Positions 1 through 13,674 of a stretch of DNA of 64,000 nt are shown one piece after another. The notes under the pieces are model-generated. The model saw nothing but the letters and a program-made list of their open reading frames with translations. It was not told the DNA's origin and did not search any database. Origin of the DNA: Syncephalis plumigaleata (taxonomy: Eukaryota > Zoopagomycota > Zoopagomycetes > Zoopagales > Piptocephalidaceae); NCBI GenBank assembly GCA_025201365.1, contig JAIXMF010000007.1, positions 558,001 to 622,000 on the forward strand. Direction: 5' to 3'. The position numbers were made by a program, and so were the translations under genes. Numbering within the stretch: the stretch's first letter is position 1; every line of letters begins with the position of its first letter.

Positions 1-703
1 TAATCCAGCCTTGAGCTAGTTGTACCATCTTCAGTTGATGCACCAACTCGGCCGAACCAGCAGTTGCCGCCTTGGGACGATTGCGCCTAGTTACAACTCG
101 TTGAGGCAGTCCAGGGCCATTGATAGTATTGCTTATGCCTGTGCCTGTACCTGTGCCTGTACCTGTGCCTGGACCTGTGCCTGGACCTGTGCTTGTACTT
201 GAGCTTGTACTGTAGTTGGCACTTCCATCTGCATGCGTCTTCTCCTGCATACGCATGCTAGCGAGTAGGTTAGGCTCCACTGACTGTGCACGCTCCATCT
301 GTTCGAGTAGGATTTGTGCTTCACTGCGTCCGCTATATCGATTATCCTCGTCAAGTAATGCATCGGTTGTATAGCCGGCAAACGACCCGGCTTGCACACT
401 TGATAGTATCGGTGAAACGGCCATATAAGTTGGTTTAGGTGATCGTTGTTCTGGTAACGCAGAAGGAGTAGACGCAATAGGCATGGATGAGAATGCATCT
501 GCAATTGTCGCAGATTCTAACATATCATCAAGCGCATAATCCGTATGGTTGGCGTGTGTAGTCGATGCAGCGTCATTATCATTACCGGTATCTTTCATTA
601 TATTGACTCCAACTAGTGAAACGGCACTCTTTGTATGCGTAGCTGTAGAGAAGGCCAGCATGTTTGTTGACGCTTGGTCAAACTCTGATCGATGATACTC
701 CAT
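1..703 (-). CDS. hypothetical protein, N-terminal part (runs off the window)
   Basis: An open frame of about 234 codons starts at the ATG at 703-701 (MEYHRSEFDQ...) and runs to the window edge without a stop; an in-frame TAG lies eight codons upstream of the ATG, which supports this start. The visible protein is polar and probably disordered: rich in Ser, Thr, Ala and Asp, with an acidic patch (DDMLES), then a Gly-Thr/Pro-Gly repeat coded by a hexanucleotide repeat, then a basic stretch (VVTRRNRPKAA) leading into what may be a helix (ELVHQLKMVQLAQ). No family is recognised. The missing C-terminus could hold a domain. The steady codon pattern and lack of stops over 700 nt, including the repeat, make it likely to be real; function is unknown. 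Confidence 0.6.
   Translation of the reverse strand, partial: MEYHRSEFDQASTNMLAFSTATHTKSAVSLVGVNIMKDTGNDNDAASTTHANHTDYALDDMLESATIADAFSSMPIASTPSALPEQRSPKPTYMAVSPILSSVQAGSFAGYTTDALLDEDNRYSGRSEAQILLEQMERAQSVEPNLLASMRMQEKTHADGSANYSTSSSTSTGPGTGPGTGTGTGTGTGISNTINGPGLPQRVVTRRNRPKAATAGSAELVHQLKMVQLAQGWI
137..212. repeat. hexanucleotide minisatellite inside a coding frame
   Basis: About twelve tandem copies of CCTGTG/CCTGTA/CCTGGA. In the minus-strand gene it codes a run of Gly-Thr and Pro-Gly pairs. The period is a multiple of three, so copy-number changes would keep the frame. Confidence 0.85.
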
Positions 704-2824
704 ACTATCTAGCACAATGTGTATCTAGTGATATACTTGTGAAACACTTCTTGAACCACTCGAGTATACCTCCTATTGACTACACACTTGTACGACTGCT
801 GTTGCTGCTGTTATTGTAGATGTTGTTGTAGTGTATTGATGGTAGTTTTCTAATTCGATCTACGTTAACTAATATTTGTATTTGGTGATGCGTCGTAGTA
901 CACGTTGGCCAACCTAATAGTTCCTTGATTTGGAAATATAAGATAGCTTAAAAAAGGTATTCATATAAGGCCTGTGTAGTATCCGTGCCAGCCGAAATTG
1001 TATCTTGCCTATGTACTATAGTACGTGAAATGAGAGAGAAATGAGAGAGAAGAGAGAGAAGAAAGAGAGAACGAAGGTATGATATCAAAACGCAATAAGA
1101 GCACACGATTCGGCCAAGTATACTTGCTATCATAAAGGTGATTAGTCTATCTATAACGAATTATCATTCTACTTACCAGTGAAAGATTGATGCAAGTGTA
1201 ATGAAGAGAATACTATATGAAATGAAGTGAAATAGAAAGTCGTAGTAGTAGTAGTAGCTGTAGCTGTTACAGTTATTGTAGTAGTAACAAACAAACAAAC
1301 AAGTAGTAGTAGTAATATATTATATTATAGCAGTAACAGTGGTTGTAGTGAGCAATAGATAAAGTTTAAGTGTAGGCAGAGTAAAGAAGGAGGTGTGTAA
1401 TTACGTTTGAACAAGAATATTCTCAACTGCGACGATGATTAGTATTGTTTTAAACTGGTAACAAGCCAGTTTGAAAAGAAAGAAAGAAAGAAAGAAGAGA
1501 GCGGAGAAACAGACTAGTGTGTTTATGGGTGAGGTTGCGCGGATAGAAAATGAGGAAAAAGATACGCACACACAGAGAAAGAGAGCAAGAGAGAGCAAGA
1601 GAGAGAGAGAACAACAAGTCTGCCATCACAAACACACAAACGAATGGAAATGAGCAGGCCAACGCTAAACGGGGTGATGCCAATGAAGGAATAATTCAGG
1701 CACACCATACTATACAAGATATTAGATACTGCCCTACACACACTGCATCACACATACACACATGTATACATACATACATACATAAAATATATACATGCAC
1801 GGTTAGTTAATTAGTTAGTAAGTAATCTATTAATATACTCCTACACTTGTATGAGTGTAGGAGTGTAAAGTTGAGTGTGAATATTAACAAGGAAATGCTA
1901 TTGGTCGGAGTTTAATGATACGATTTTAAAGAGTAGCACACTTTAGCTGGAGAACAAAGTGGATACACAAGATGTAATTGTACGGCTAAGGTGTACTTTT
2001 GTGTGTGTGTACGCGTGTGTGTGTGATCGAGACGCTTCTTTCTTCCTTTGTAGGGAAGCAGTCAGCTGTTATTGCTCTATGCCAATCTACGTGTACACAT
2101 GTATGAGTGTATGAGCATGTGTATGGCTGTATTGATGCACATGTATAGATACACGTGTAGAACAGTGACGATAGTACAAGGTGGTTTAGCAATGATATCT
2201 GTATTGGCATGGTCATTTAGCATTCTCATTGATTACATGTGGTTCTACTATTTGAAACAGCCAAACTGTAAAATGGCAATGGTTCAGGTTCAGGTTCAAA
2301 ATAAGCATTATTCCATCAGTGACAACAAGGAGATCCTCATACGCATTCTTAGATATTAATAGATGTTAGTAAAGGATCAAGTTGTATATACATAGATGCT
2401 AACTAAAAATATGCAAAATAGATAATGTTCATTGTTAAACTAAACAATGACAAATTGACTTGTCATAGAATCAACTATTATATACAAGCAACTACTACAT
2501 TCATGACATTTATAGAAATACAATAACATAGTGAATCTATGGTGTTTGTGTAAACTAGCATCACAGCCATAATCATTTATTGAAATAAATGATACGGTAG
2601 AAGAAAGAGAAAGAAAGAAAGAGAGAGAAAAAGAGATGTTACCATAATTATTATATGATAGGCAATGCACAAAAAAGAGAAAGAGAGAGAAAGAAGGATA
2701 ATGAATAAAAAAGTAAAGCGAGCAAGAGTACATGAAGTGGCAATATATATATATATACGTATATATATATATTCCTATTGGCATAGCAGCCATTATTATT
2801 ATTACTATTACGATAGAATAATGC
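704..2824. other. intergenic spacer with purine and microsatellite tracts
   Basis: No convincing gene is seen. The spacer holds GA-rich tracts (about 1030-1075 and 1560-1605), an AAAG run (about 1477-1497), a TACA run (about 1765-1785), GTGTGT stretches near 2000-2025 and an AT dinucleotide run near 2742-2772. Open frames here are translations of these simple repeats. It should contain the promoter of the leftmost gene (-) and the 3' flank of the RasGEF gene (-). Confidence 0.6.
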
Positions 2825-5800
2825 TTAACCTTCTCGTGGTTCTAAGCGTAGACTAGCTTGGTATAGTGTTTCTTGATCTCCACCCGTAATCGATTCATCA
2901 AACCATTTACGCATACTATTCTGAACGGGTGCCACCTCGGTCATCGGATAGGGCATCACCTGGAATCGTTGAATTTCATTGAGTAGTTGCACGGTTTTGA
3001 GGTATTTACTAAAGTTGATCATAATATGAGTGGCAGTTGTGCATCGTTTCAGCTTGGCGTTGCCGTCCTCGATGAACGTCAAGTCAGTGAGATACACGCC
3101 CATAAATGGCAAGCAAGGGGGGAGTTCCTGCTTGAGACGAGCACGATATGCGGCAAAGTTACGAGTACAATCACAGGCACGCGACAATGCATTGAATGAA
3201 GTCATTGATCGATTTGATATCAACTAAATGTGTGTATATACATGTATATTTGATGAGTTGATATACTTCATAGTCATGTTATTAGTGTGCTTACCTTCCA
3301 AGTACGTTTCAATCGTTGAATATTCGACGAGTTAAGTGCACTGAAAATGGCAAATACCGAGTTGTAATTCTTCAATTGTAGACAACGCTATAATGATGAA
3401 TCAATGGATTAGTTAATATCGTATATATAATCATAATCATAATCATTCTACTACGCCATTTACTTACATCGCCCACTTTAATGAAATACTTGATGAGATT
3501 GGCTCGTTTCTTAATGTCATTCTCATAGAGAATAGTCTCTGCCACCCATGTGGTCACTTGTGTACTAAGTGTACTCATGGCCTTGACATTTACCGCCAAG
3601 CTGTTCTCTTTCTTGGAGAACTCTTGACCGATCAATTCACGCGGTGTAATGGCACAGAATAACTTGCTATCCATTAGCGTCAATTGATTGGCAATCTCAT
3701 TGGCATCAATGGACAACACCGAGGTGGGCGCCTTTGACTTTGAGGATAAAAGCGAGGACATCGTACTTGATGAGGTGAGCGTGTCTGTAGCTGGAGGTGT
3801 ATCAGGCGAGGAGGATATCGCTACCGATTGACCAAATAGCGCTACCCTCGGACTCAATGGTACTGATGAATTAACAGCTGTACCCGCGACAGCCGGTAGA
3901 TTCAATTGTCCCATTGATATCTAGAAGAAGAATGGTAATAATGAGTGGTGAGATTGTTTCTAGAAAAGGGCAATGTCACACTTACACGTTTGTTGATCAA
4001 TTTAACGAGACGATCTGCTACGGCGGGTAGTTCGGGATGAACAACATCCGTAACAAATTCAAGCATGTCATCCAATACAACTGAATCCTCTTCCGGGATA
4101 AAATAGGCTTCAAGCCAACTCTTGGTAATATTAAATACACTACATTGTATAATGTAAACATGGTTAGTAATGTGGTGACATCTTATTGTTTGATATCAAT
4201 CTGACGAATAAATAATAAGCACTTACCGGAATCGTAATGGCACCAATTTCTTCCTGTGCCATTCCTCTTTTTCCTCCTCGGTCAAACCTGCCGGTGGTTG
4301 AAGGGTGAATCGATCTATTAGCAGTCTCAAGAGATGTTGCGGTGGACAGAAGCAACGGAAGCACAGAAGGAATGCCTTTGTGAAATCCATATCTGTAATA
4401 GATGAATATACACACACATTAATATGATGATGATCATCTACCTTTTCCATTATCAACTTACCTGCTGCTTGATCATGTAGGGTCAATCGTTCCACCAATG
4501 CCTCCAACGTACCACCGCTAACTTTATTATTATTGAACATAATGTCCTGTGCACGATAATCATAGCCGAGATACCATCCCTTGGGTTTTGGAATGCTCTA
4601 AATATGTCGTCGTGTTAGTCGTATGATTAATCAATATTAATAAAAAGTGTAGTCATTAGTTAATTACCTCTAAGAAATCTGGTGTTTCATTCGGTTCATC
4701 CTCTTCTTCTTCATCCTCTTCCTCTTCATCGTCTTCGTTCTCTTCCTCTTCATCCTCTTCATCTACTACTCCTTCATCTTCCTGACGACTACTCTGCTCA
4801 ATATCATTCTCTGTTGTCTCATTGTCATCATCATCGTCATCGTCATCATCATCGATTCTCTCGTCCAGATCGGAATCGGAGGTATTGCCCGTGAATTGAA
4901 CGCGTTTAGACGTGACTACTTGACGTTCGTCGGATTCTGACTCTTCGCTATGTTCACCGGTACTTGACGCGTTATTATCATCTTCAACCGTGGTCGAGTT
5001 GTTCACTGGATGATCGGCCATTGGTAGGAATTTAACACGTGGACCAGTTGATCTCGTCACATCCTTCTCATCGTCATCTTCCGCGGGCGTGGTTGTCTCC
5101 AATCGTTCCTCGTCCTCATCACTCGCTATATGACTGGTGTCGGGTGAGGTTACAGCTAGTGCAGCCGATGATGATGATTCCTCACTCTGACTATTGCTCA
5201 TACCAGTGGTAATAGTCGAGTCATCAGTTGAGGCAGAGTTACTAACGGGGAAGCCATCGACATGATTGGCCATTTCATTGAACTCTCCATTAGATGGTGA
5301 ACCACTGATGTCTCCGTTGAAGATACGCTTAGGAGATAGTTCAACGTTGGATTCAGTCCTGACATCCTCGGTTGATACATTGATGGGAGTAGGTGTCGTC
5401 GACTCGATGTTATCCGGTGTCAACTCCATCGCATCATAGCCGTATAATGAGCTGGACACCGTATCGATCGAGTTCTGCGATCGATTGTTAGATATATTCG
5501 ATATGATCGATTGTCGGTGTTGATTCACTTCTAGTTGTCCTAGTCTGGTCGGTTGAACAATCGGGGAAGACTTGTCGAGCGTCTCCTCTAATGGTGATAG
5601 TAATGACTCCTCCGGTACAGGCGAGGTAGGCATGGCCAACGAGCTAACAGGCTGATGACGACGTTGCACTTGTCCCACATTACTCGATGTCAATCCAGGA
5701 CGTGGCGAACTACCAATGGCGATGAATTCATTGAGTGACCCAACGCTACAGCTGCGTCCTCGCATGTTATACGACTTGCCCGGTGTTTGTTGAACAGGCA

Positions 5801-8189
5801 TCGGCAGCAAGTTATTATTATTATTAGAGGGAGCGTCATCATCCGATAGATCATCCGGAAATGATCGACTATGTGGACCGGCACTCTTTGGTGGCTCGGG
5901 CATCATTGGAAGTAGGCCCGGTGATGCGGGTGCCGTGTGTGGCGGTACAATAATGGAGGGCATCGATGGACGACGCTGACTTGTTGACCGTTTGCGTGGC
6001 TGTGCTCCCGGTGATCGTCGACCGGCAGCAACCATAGCGGCGGCATTAGATGGTGAATTCGGTGACAATGACCCTTGACTAATGGTACGACGTGGGTCCA
6101 CATTGAATGGTGGTGTAGTGGAAGGTGGCGGGGGAGGAATAAATATGTTGGCATCAGTTACACGACGTGTACGTGTCATGCGCGATACAAGCGATTCATT
6201 ATTTAATCGTTCGGCACTGCTGCGTGTAACCATACGGTGTTGCTGTCCTCCTGCCGTGCTAGGACTATCGACCGGTGGTAATAATGGCGACGAGGGTGTA
6301 GCCATAGTTATGGCGCTATTGGATCGAGAGCGTGACATCATTCGTACACTGTCTGACAATACATCCACGGTGTGATTACGATTAAATAAGGGTCGAGGTG
6401 GTAAGCCGGTCTGCGAGTTGCCGTTCGAACTTCTCGACTTTAATAATGGTACAGGGTTAAATTCGTTAGGGCTCAACTCGCCCGATGGTGTTCGTCGTAC
6501 ATTGCCGTCATGTGGCGGTGAGGCCAATGTGGCCGATTGCGGTGTGGGCAGTGTAGGTGTGGGCGGTACGGCCGGTATATTCATGGTGTCGACGACCATG
6601 GCACGCGACGCTTGTCCCACTACAACTTGACCCTCTGACGGTGTACCACGACGATGTGACAATGATCTTCGCGAGATAATGGCGAGATTTGTATTACCAC
6701 TGGTGGACATGCTTACTGTGTGTGCATTTCGTGGCGGATTAGCTTGTACTGCGCCATCATTAGCAACTCCATTACGTAGCTGACCAATACTCTTGACACG
6801 TCGACCTGAAATCATACGTGCCTCAAAGCTTATAGCTGCCGCAGCACTATTAGGCGGTGATCCTATCGTGCTGCAGCATTAGTCGTTGATAATGGTGATG
6901 TTGGTAAAGTGATATTGCTACTATTACTATTGCTAGCCATAGCAGTATTGTTGCTAGTAATATTACTGCTATTATTACCATTTTGCATATAATAATTGGG
7001 ATTATTGTCGCTAGGCTGACTACTAATGGAGATGGCAGAGTCATCTGCATCACTTGTAGGGGATGCCACTAAAGACACTTGGTCTCGTGCCAGTAAACGG
7101 GATAGCACCTCTTTCTGTCGGGCTACTGCTCGTGCACCGGCCACTGCAGCATCGGCCGCCTGAAGAATACGATTGGCTCGACTGATAAGTTCCGTGGTAG
7201 GCAGTGTCTCCCCCGTCGTTCTCGACTTTCTCACTGTAGACGAGAGTAGCTGTGCCTCTTGTAGTAATTGCGAGCGGATACCGTCCAATTCACGAAATGC
7301 ATCCATTAAGCGTTGTCCTCGATCGGCGTGAGTTGATATCGCGGCAGTGTCGATTAGTGCCTTTGGTAGCATAATACCCGCTAGTGCAGAATATAGTTGT
7401 TGAACTGTACTAAGCACGGATACTGATTGTGCGGTTAGCGAACCGGTAAGACGAATAAGATCCGGCGAGGTTAACGTAGTAGTGCCAATCTCGGCATTGT
7501 CATTATCGTTATCGTTATCACTGCTATGGTTATTATTGCTCGTCTCGGGTGTCTCCATAACATTGGCAATTGATTGTAGTGTGGCGAGGATACGCCCAAC
7601 TGCTGTGCCTGCTGCTTCGCGATGGTGTGCCGCCTGTGCAGTAAGCGCTAAATCCGTCAACGACGGCATACGCATCATCGGTGAGGTAATCGTGGCAACA
7701 GTAGGCGAGGTAGGAAACGACGATGAAGCGGGTGATGCCAGCGCGCTAGATGAATTCTCGCTAGCCGATGCAATCGAAGACATGCTACCTTTTGGTCGTG
7801 GTGACATCTTCAAGCCGGTAGGCGATGTAGCAATACCTATACCATTCGTGGCAACTGTATTTATATCATCAGATGGTGGTAGTATAGATACCGACTGATT
7901 GGTGCGATGCCTACTAAGGCTCTTACGCAGTTCATCGGTATTTTCTGCGTCTGCTAGTGTAGTCACGGCGGGTGCAGAGTCTGCGCGAGTCATCACACCG
8001 ATGGGATGAGCGGTAGTAGAATCGGTTACATCTGCGATGCCCTCGTCCAACTCATCGTCAGACATTATTAAATCACGCTGCGACTAATTAACACGATATT
8101 AGCATCGTCTAGTCACTATGATACATTATATAACTTACTTTACCCCGAGCAAGGTTTAGTTTAATGACATCGGATAGACTCCACGTCAT
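2825..8189 (-). CDS. Ras guanine-nucleotide exchange factor (RasGEF_N + CDC25/RasGEF domain)
   Basis: Activates Ras-type GTPases by promoting GDP release, at the plasma membrane. Proposed exons: 8189-8139, 8083-4668, 4597-4462, 4392-4227, 4139-3986, 3920-3468, 3387-3295, 3223-2825. The first ~1150 residues are mostly low-complexity Ser/Pro/Asn linker, with a helical block coded around 7600-7050 and a long Asp/Glu run coded around 4860-4690. The RasGEF_N domain follows (KVSGGTLEALVERLT, DFTKAFLLCFRCF), then the catalytic domain: IANQLTLMDSKLFCAI, NYNSVFAIFSALNSSNI, PFMGVYLTDLTFIEDG. These are standard CDC25/Sos motifs and splice phases agree across the 3' exons. One frame break lies near 6866, inside low-complexity sequence; an assembly indel or a missed short intron would explain it. 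The start (MTWSLSDV) is uncertain because donor-like signals further upstream suggest extra 5' exons. No SH3 domain was seen. Confidence 0.9.
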
Positions 8190-11100
8190 TGTGATGATTT
8201 AAATAAAGTAAGAAAATAATAATAGAAATAGTAAAAGTAACAGTAGAAGAAGTAGTAAAGGCGAACTAATGAATCAAAATGACTACAATAACAATTAGTA
8301 TTAGTAAGTGTATTGTAATATAATCATTGTTTATAATGTTGAAATGTATCATCATCTTACCTTTTGTGTTTTGTTTAACTTGCCAACTAATGCGAAATCA
8401 ATTTGATATAGCGTTGATAATGATGATAATAATAGTAGTAGCAGTAGTTACCGGTAAGCTTGCCAATAAATTACGATCATTGAAATAAGTATTTGACAAT
8501 GTGCTATGTATCTATAAAACAATAAGCATAAAATATTGAATTAGTTGTGCATACATTCAAATAATATGATAATGAATACGATACAAACAAAGAAGCATAA
8601 GAGGAAAGAAAAGGAGCAAGTCATATCAATGATATGTTATGAATTAAAAGCACAAAATACTAATGAAATCAAATCGACATCATAGACAAAGAAGAGAGAA
8701 AGAAATGAAGACATATCCAAATGATATAGATATATATAGCCGAAATGAACACAAACATGCATTATTCGAGTCAAGATTATTCTCATATCATGTTACATCT
8801 AGAGATCTAATTGTACACATTCATCATGTTCAATCGATCTTTGTCATATGATGCCACCGAGTATGCTAGCTGCTACTAGACATGATCGCAGTCTGATATA
8901 GGAGAGGAGTATGAATATAATATATCCTATTTAGACTCCGTTATCATTCACATTATTGCTACTGTTATACGAGTATAGTATCCGTAACAAACCCCATTCT
9001 ATAAGATACACCCAAAATAAATAGAGACATACTACTTACACGCTAGTTGACCGACTACAAAACTGCTCGAATAGATAGCGTGTTCTACACGGGCAATAAG
9101 GTAGAGCAGTATATTAAATAATAGATGGTCGGTGTAATTCGCTACTTGTTCGCTGATACGTGTGAACCACAAGCTTGCCTGGTTCTTTTCCTCCTTTCTC
9201 TCGCGTGAAAGAATAACACACACCCACAATAAATATCTAAGGGCTGTGCTATTCAAACGTCTAACTATGAACGTAATCAGACGTAATATACAAGTGAATA
9301 CACAGGCACTAATCCAATGGAGATGAAAGGTGAGCAACTACAATAAGTGGCAATACTAGTTGGCCTTTTGTCAGCTGACAGCGTAAAAAGGCACTAAAAG
9401 GAGTGTGAGTGAGTGAGCGAGTGAGTGAGTAACAACAAAAAGGGAGGACGAGAGGAAAGAGGAATACAGGAAATAGGAATGTGGTGTGGCCAAGCAGTAG
9501 GAAAGATGAGCGCGCCTATGCCAACTTCGTTGTCAATGAACAAAAACTTGTAACACCGACAAGTGACAATACGGCCAAGTGATTGCGGTGAGTGAGTGAG
9601 TGAGTGAGTGTAGAGGAAGAGAGAGGAAGAGAGGAGGAGAGAGAGAGAAATAGAAAAGGAAATAGTAATAATTGGTAGTGTTTAGAGATGGAATGTCAGC
9701 GGTGTAATAGTGGTATTGGCGTATGAGCACGTCTCTTCTTTAACCGCTGTGTAGAGTGGCGGAGTTTTACTAAGTAGACTACGTACTTGTAACCGAGATC
9801 AAGGAAAGTAATATAACGAAATAGATAAACAGTGTGAAAGATAAAGAAACACAAAGAAAGTGAGTAAGAAATGAACAACAATGACACTATACTGGATAGA
9901 ATGCCGGTACCACTTGTGTTGTGTGTGTGTTGTGCGCTGTGTGTGTATGTATGTACGTACTACTTTACTTGTTCATCCACGTTAGTGCTATCCGGAAACA
10001 CATGTCCACATGCTAGACTTACATTCACGCGATAAATGGCCAACACCCGCTCACGCTAGTACACCCTGTCCCATAAATGTGACGAAATACGCAGGATTGA
10101 TTGGTTGAGTTGGCGTTTAGTAGAGGAAAACAAGTGTACGAGTTAGTAAGCAAGTGTACGAGGCTACTTCGATGATGATAGTACAGAAGCCACTGTGATG
10201 AGTCCAGTCGTCGTGGCAAACCGGTTCAAACGAGGAAAACGTATAATAGTAACAACAATGGTAAATACGCTAGTTATCCTGCCTTGACCAACGATGCTTG
10301 ATGAATGACTTGAACAACTAGGCTGATCGATACCAATTAAGAAAAACAAGTTATAATATCCACAATAAGCGTAACAAAATAAAACTGAAGAAGATGAAGA
10401 TATCAATGTATTTCAACTATTTAAAATAAATAGCTTATGAGAAGATGACGGTTAATGTTGTTTAGAGATAAAAAGTAAAGAAGTAAAGAAGGAGGAAATA
10501 CGATATTATATCGTACATTAGTCATCTCATGCAAGTGTCATAGTGTACTACTGGCAGATAAATGCATCGTCTGCATGATAATGCTCAAACAACAGCATAG
10601 GCTAATAAGAAAGAATACCCACTATCGGATATTAGTGGGGTCTTGGCAAGCGAGGTAGCCGCATGTACTCGTCTCCGCATCCTTATTGCATACTATTGCA
10701 CGGCGATCCCTTTGCCAGAAATACGCAATGCAAGTGACAGGCAGCTTAAAATGGTCAAGTGATAATCACAATAACCGGAGTTTGAATACGTTACAAATGG
10801 AGTAAATTGGATGAAATGATGAACACGTTCAACATTTTGTTAAAGAATAGAATATAGATCACTTTGCAAATAAAGCCATTTATGTCAAGACACCGTATTA
10901 TTCATTGTATCGATTATTGTAGTGAATCTATTGATGCAGTATTACATGCATGAAGTGAGAGAGAATGAGAAAGCACTTGACCACAATGCATTACAGATGA
11001 GAATATGAACAACAACAGTACAAATAATAATAGCGAAAGCAATAATGACATCATGAACATGCGAATATCGTTGAACCTTACCCATCATAGATCAATGGGT

Positions 11101-11590
11101 ATACACTTGTTAATTAAAAGATGAATAAAGGGGAAACAGGATGCATTCACTTTAATTGAATTGCATACGTTTTCATAATGAAAACGGTTCATTTCTTTGG
11201 TAGACTGCGAAATACGAACATACATTAATCAATAATACGTAATGTCCATCCTATTAGTCCATTATTTCTTGTATGAATTGTTATTATAATATAAAACTAT
11301 CAGTAATCTACTAATGCTTAGTATGTCATGTGATATCACTATGTACCTAGTAAAGTATGCTACTGCACGACATTGATATCAGTAGAATGAATACTCGCAG
11401 TGAACACATGTCATCCAATTTATGCATGAATACATATTTCATCTCACTATTGTTACCATTCATATGCGGTGTAGCATAGCTAATGACCAATATTACTTTA
11501 TTAATCACTTATGACATATGTATATACACAATACAATAATATGCAAATGGTAGTTCGATACCGTATACTCTTATCTACATAATAGCTCGA
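8190..11590. other. spacer upstream of RasGEF, possible unresolved 5' exons
   Basis: Most of this looks non-coding. On the minus strand there are plausible exon pieces: an open stretch ending at a GTAAGT donor at 9039 (...VARVEHAIYSSSFVV-like, helical and hydrophobic), a piece at about 8516-8455 after a good acceptor, a 26 nt piece at about 8386-8361 between AG and GTAAG, and a donor near 10019. They cannot be joined in frame to MTWSLSDV, so they may be untranslated exons of the RasGEF gene or chance. GAGT and GA tracts lie at 9405-9440 and 9590-9650. From about 10400 to 11590 nothing was recognised. Confidence 0.35.
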
Positions 11591-13674
11591 TTAAACGTCC
11601 ATCACCTCGCCATAGCTCATTCTTCTTTCATCTTCAACGCGTTGACGAGATTTGGCCTCCATTTGCACTATAAATGGTGCTATAAATAAAAGCATTACCG
11701 CAAATATAACCATGTTGTATAGGAAACCGTATTGCACCATAATTATACCAGATAAAATTGGGCCTATTAGCATGCCTACATAGCCACAATGTTATAGGGT
11801 TATCATGTCGTGAAATAGTCAACAACACTTACCCAAACTATATGCCATATTCCATAGGGCAAACACTTGAGCATACGCACCACCACCACGCGCGGTTACT
11901 TGATTGGCCATATCAGGTAGAATAGGTGTCATTGCCTAGTGGATGCATGTAATATTGGTTAGAAACAAAAGAAAAACCAAATATTGTCGTATTATTATTA
12001 TTCACTTACAATGGCTGCAGTCAATCCGAATACCGCTAAACAAATTATCTCCGTGTTCAATTGACTTGGTAGAGCAATGGGTGGCGAGGCTAATGCAAAT
12101 AGTAGCATACCAATGGCAGCTACTGCCTTGCAACTAACTCGATCGCACAACCAGCCGACGACAGGTGTTGCAATCATATGAGGTAGCACGATCACCATGA
12201 ACAATAGACCAACAAGTGATGGATCAAGCTCGAAACGATCAATAAGATGCAACGGTAGGGTTGGCTCAATACCTAATGACATCAATACATGTACATGTAC
12301 ACATACACACACATACACGTATATCGGAAATAAACAAATGAGAAGCATCATCATTTTTACTAATGACTATACTATGTGTATATAGTTCACTTACCTGAAA
12401 ATACACTAGATGCCACCATAATAGTAATGCAATCTACAATAATGGCCTTGTCACACATCAGGCCAAGGAAGGTTAATGGCGTGCATACATGCGAGTTAAG
12501 CGATATGCGAGACAAGGCGAATTCCGAGTCTGCCTCCCAGTAGCCGCGCGCTAAACCATCCTCCACATCATGATCTACCAATGATTCCGCGTACATTTCA
12601 GAGGCGGTGGATAGACGACGTGCTTCACCCGATTCATAGTAGGACGGCCCGATAGATGGCGCTAGTAGTTCGTCCGATACTAGACACGCTGTATCCTCTC
12701 CTAGTACGGGCGGGATAACCACACTCGAGACGAGTAGTGTGATGAATGCACCAATGGCGCAAAATAGGAATGGCATCATGTAGCCACCGTATTCGAATAG
12801 GAATCCACCGATAGCCGGTCCCGCTAGAAAGCCGAAACTATTCCACACCAGCACGGAACTCATTGCCACGCCCAGTTGATGAGCGGGAAATGCATCGGCC
12901 ACCATACTTAGACTAATTGTCCATGAGGCACCACCCGCTATACCTTGTAGTATACGCGCTAATAATAACTGCCAGAAAGTGGCAGCAAAGGCAAAACAAA
13001 GCGTGGCAATCGCACAACACAATAGAGCCACCATCATGGGACGGCGACGCGTACGATATCGATCACTTAGAATGCCAAATATCGGTGTTGCCAGTAGAAT
13101 ACCAATGGCTAATAGTGATAGTAAAGGATTAGCTAGTTAGCTGGTTGAACGTCGATCGATAGGAGATGTGTACTTACCAGCACTACCAAATAAAAGGCCG
13201 ATACTTTTAGCATCACCGCCTAGACGTTCGCGTACAATCAAAGGCAGTACAGGCACCTTTACGTGGTTGTCGTTGTCAGTATTAGTATACGATGATTATT
13301 GGCATATTCGTTTACAATATACTTGCCACTACACCGTAAATAAGCATATCACTATTATGTATGTATGCTACAATGAATTAAACTGTTCAACGGTACACAT
13401 ATACTATTAATACTTACTTGAATAGCACGAGTGATACGAGAAACATGAGTGCAGTTCTTGAGCGTCGTGTCCGTTCATACCAACCACGTAGACCGGGTAT
13501 CTCCGAGTAAATACTAAGCTGAGTGGCTGTACTAGCACGTACATATGGGTCTACGGCGCCATAATATTCGTAATTCCGACTAGAACGTCGTGAACGTCGT
13601 GGATTCGTCTCGCGTGGACGTGGTACTTGAAGTGACGCGTTCGCCGTGTCATGTTGCTGATAATGTTCAGACAT
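11591..13674 (-). CDS. major facilitator superfamily transporter (DHA1/SLC18-like)
   Basis: A 541-residue, 12-helix proton-coupled antiporter-type membrane protein; substrate unknown. Exons: 13674-13418, 13351-13327, 13256-13178, 13108-12395, 12272-12010, 11935-11833, 11775-11591; the lengths sum to 1626 nt, exactly 542 codons with the stop. A basic cytosolic N-terminus of about 75 residues precedes helix 1 (LMFLVSLVLF, then NDMLIYGVVVPVLPLI). The loop 2-3 signature is GILSDRYRTRRRP, and helix 5 has GPAIGGFLFEYGGY, as in vesicular amine transporters and SLC18B1. The central loop after helix 6 is long and acidic. The second half has the repeat GWLCDRVSCKA. Exon 2 is only 25 nt and its downstream intron has a GC donor (GTG|GCAAGT). 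Without it the frame does not join and helix 1 loses its conserved Asp. Fungal multidrug transporters of the same superfamily are the main alternative. Confidence 0.9.
13327..13351 (-). other. 25-nt microexon followed by a GC-AG intron (MFS gene)
   Basis: The piece between acceptor AATAG and donor GCAAGT codes NDMLIYGVV together with the flanking exons. Including it repairs the phase of the whole transporter model (total length becomes a multiple of three) and restores the D-x-LIYG-VVPVLP motif of helix 1. Confidence 0.8.

Noticed and set aside
133-504. Gln-Ala/Gln-Val repeat frame on the minus strand
   Set aside because: It is another frame of the hexanucleotide repeat. The frame starting at 703 is open across the whole region and has better composition.
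4682-4894. Leu/His-rich plus-strand frame opposite the RasGEF acidic run
   Set aside because: It is the antisense of GAN/GAT codons in the RasGEF linker.
8361-9337. Adding the upstream minus-strand exon-like pieces to the RasGEF protein
   Set aside because: No combination of the visible donors and acceptors keeps an open frame into MTWSLSDV; left as unresolved, possibly untranslated exons.
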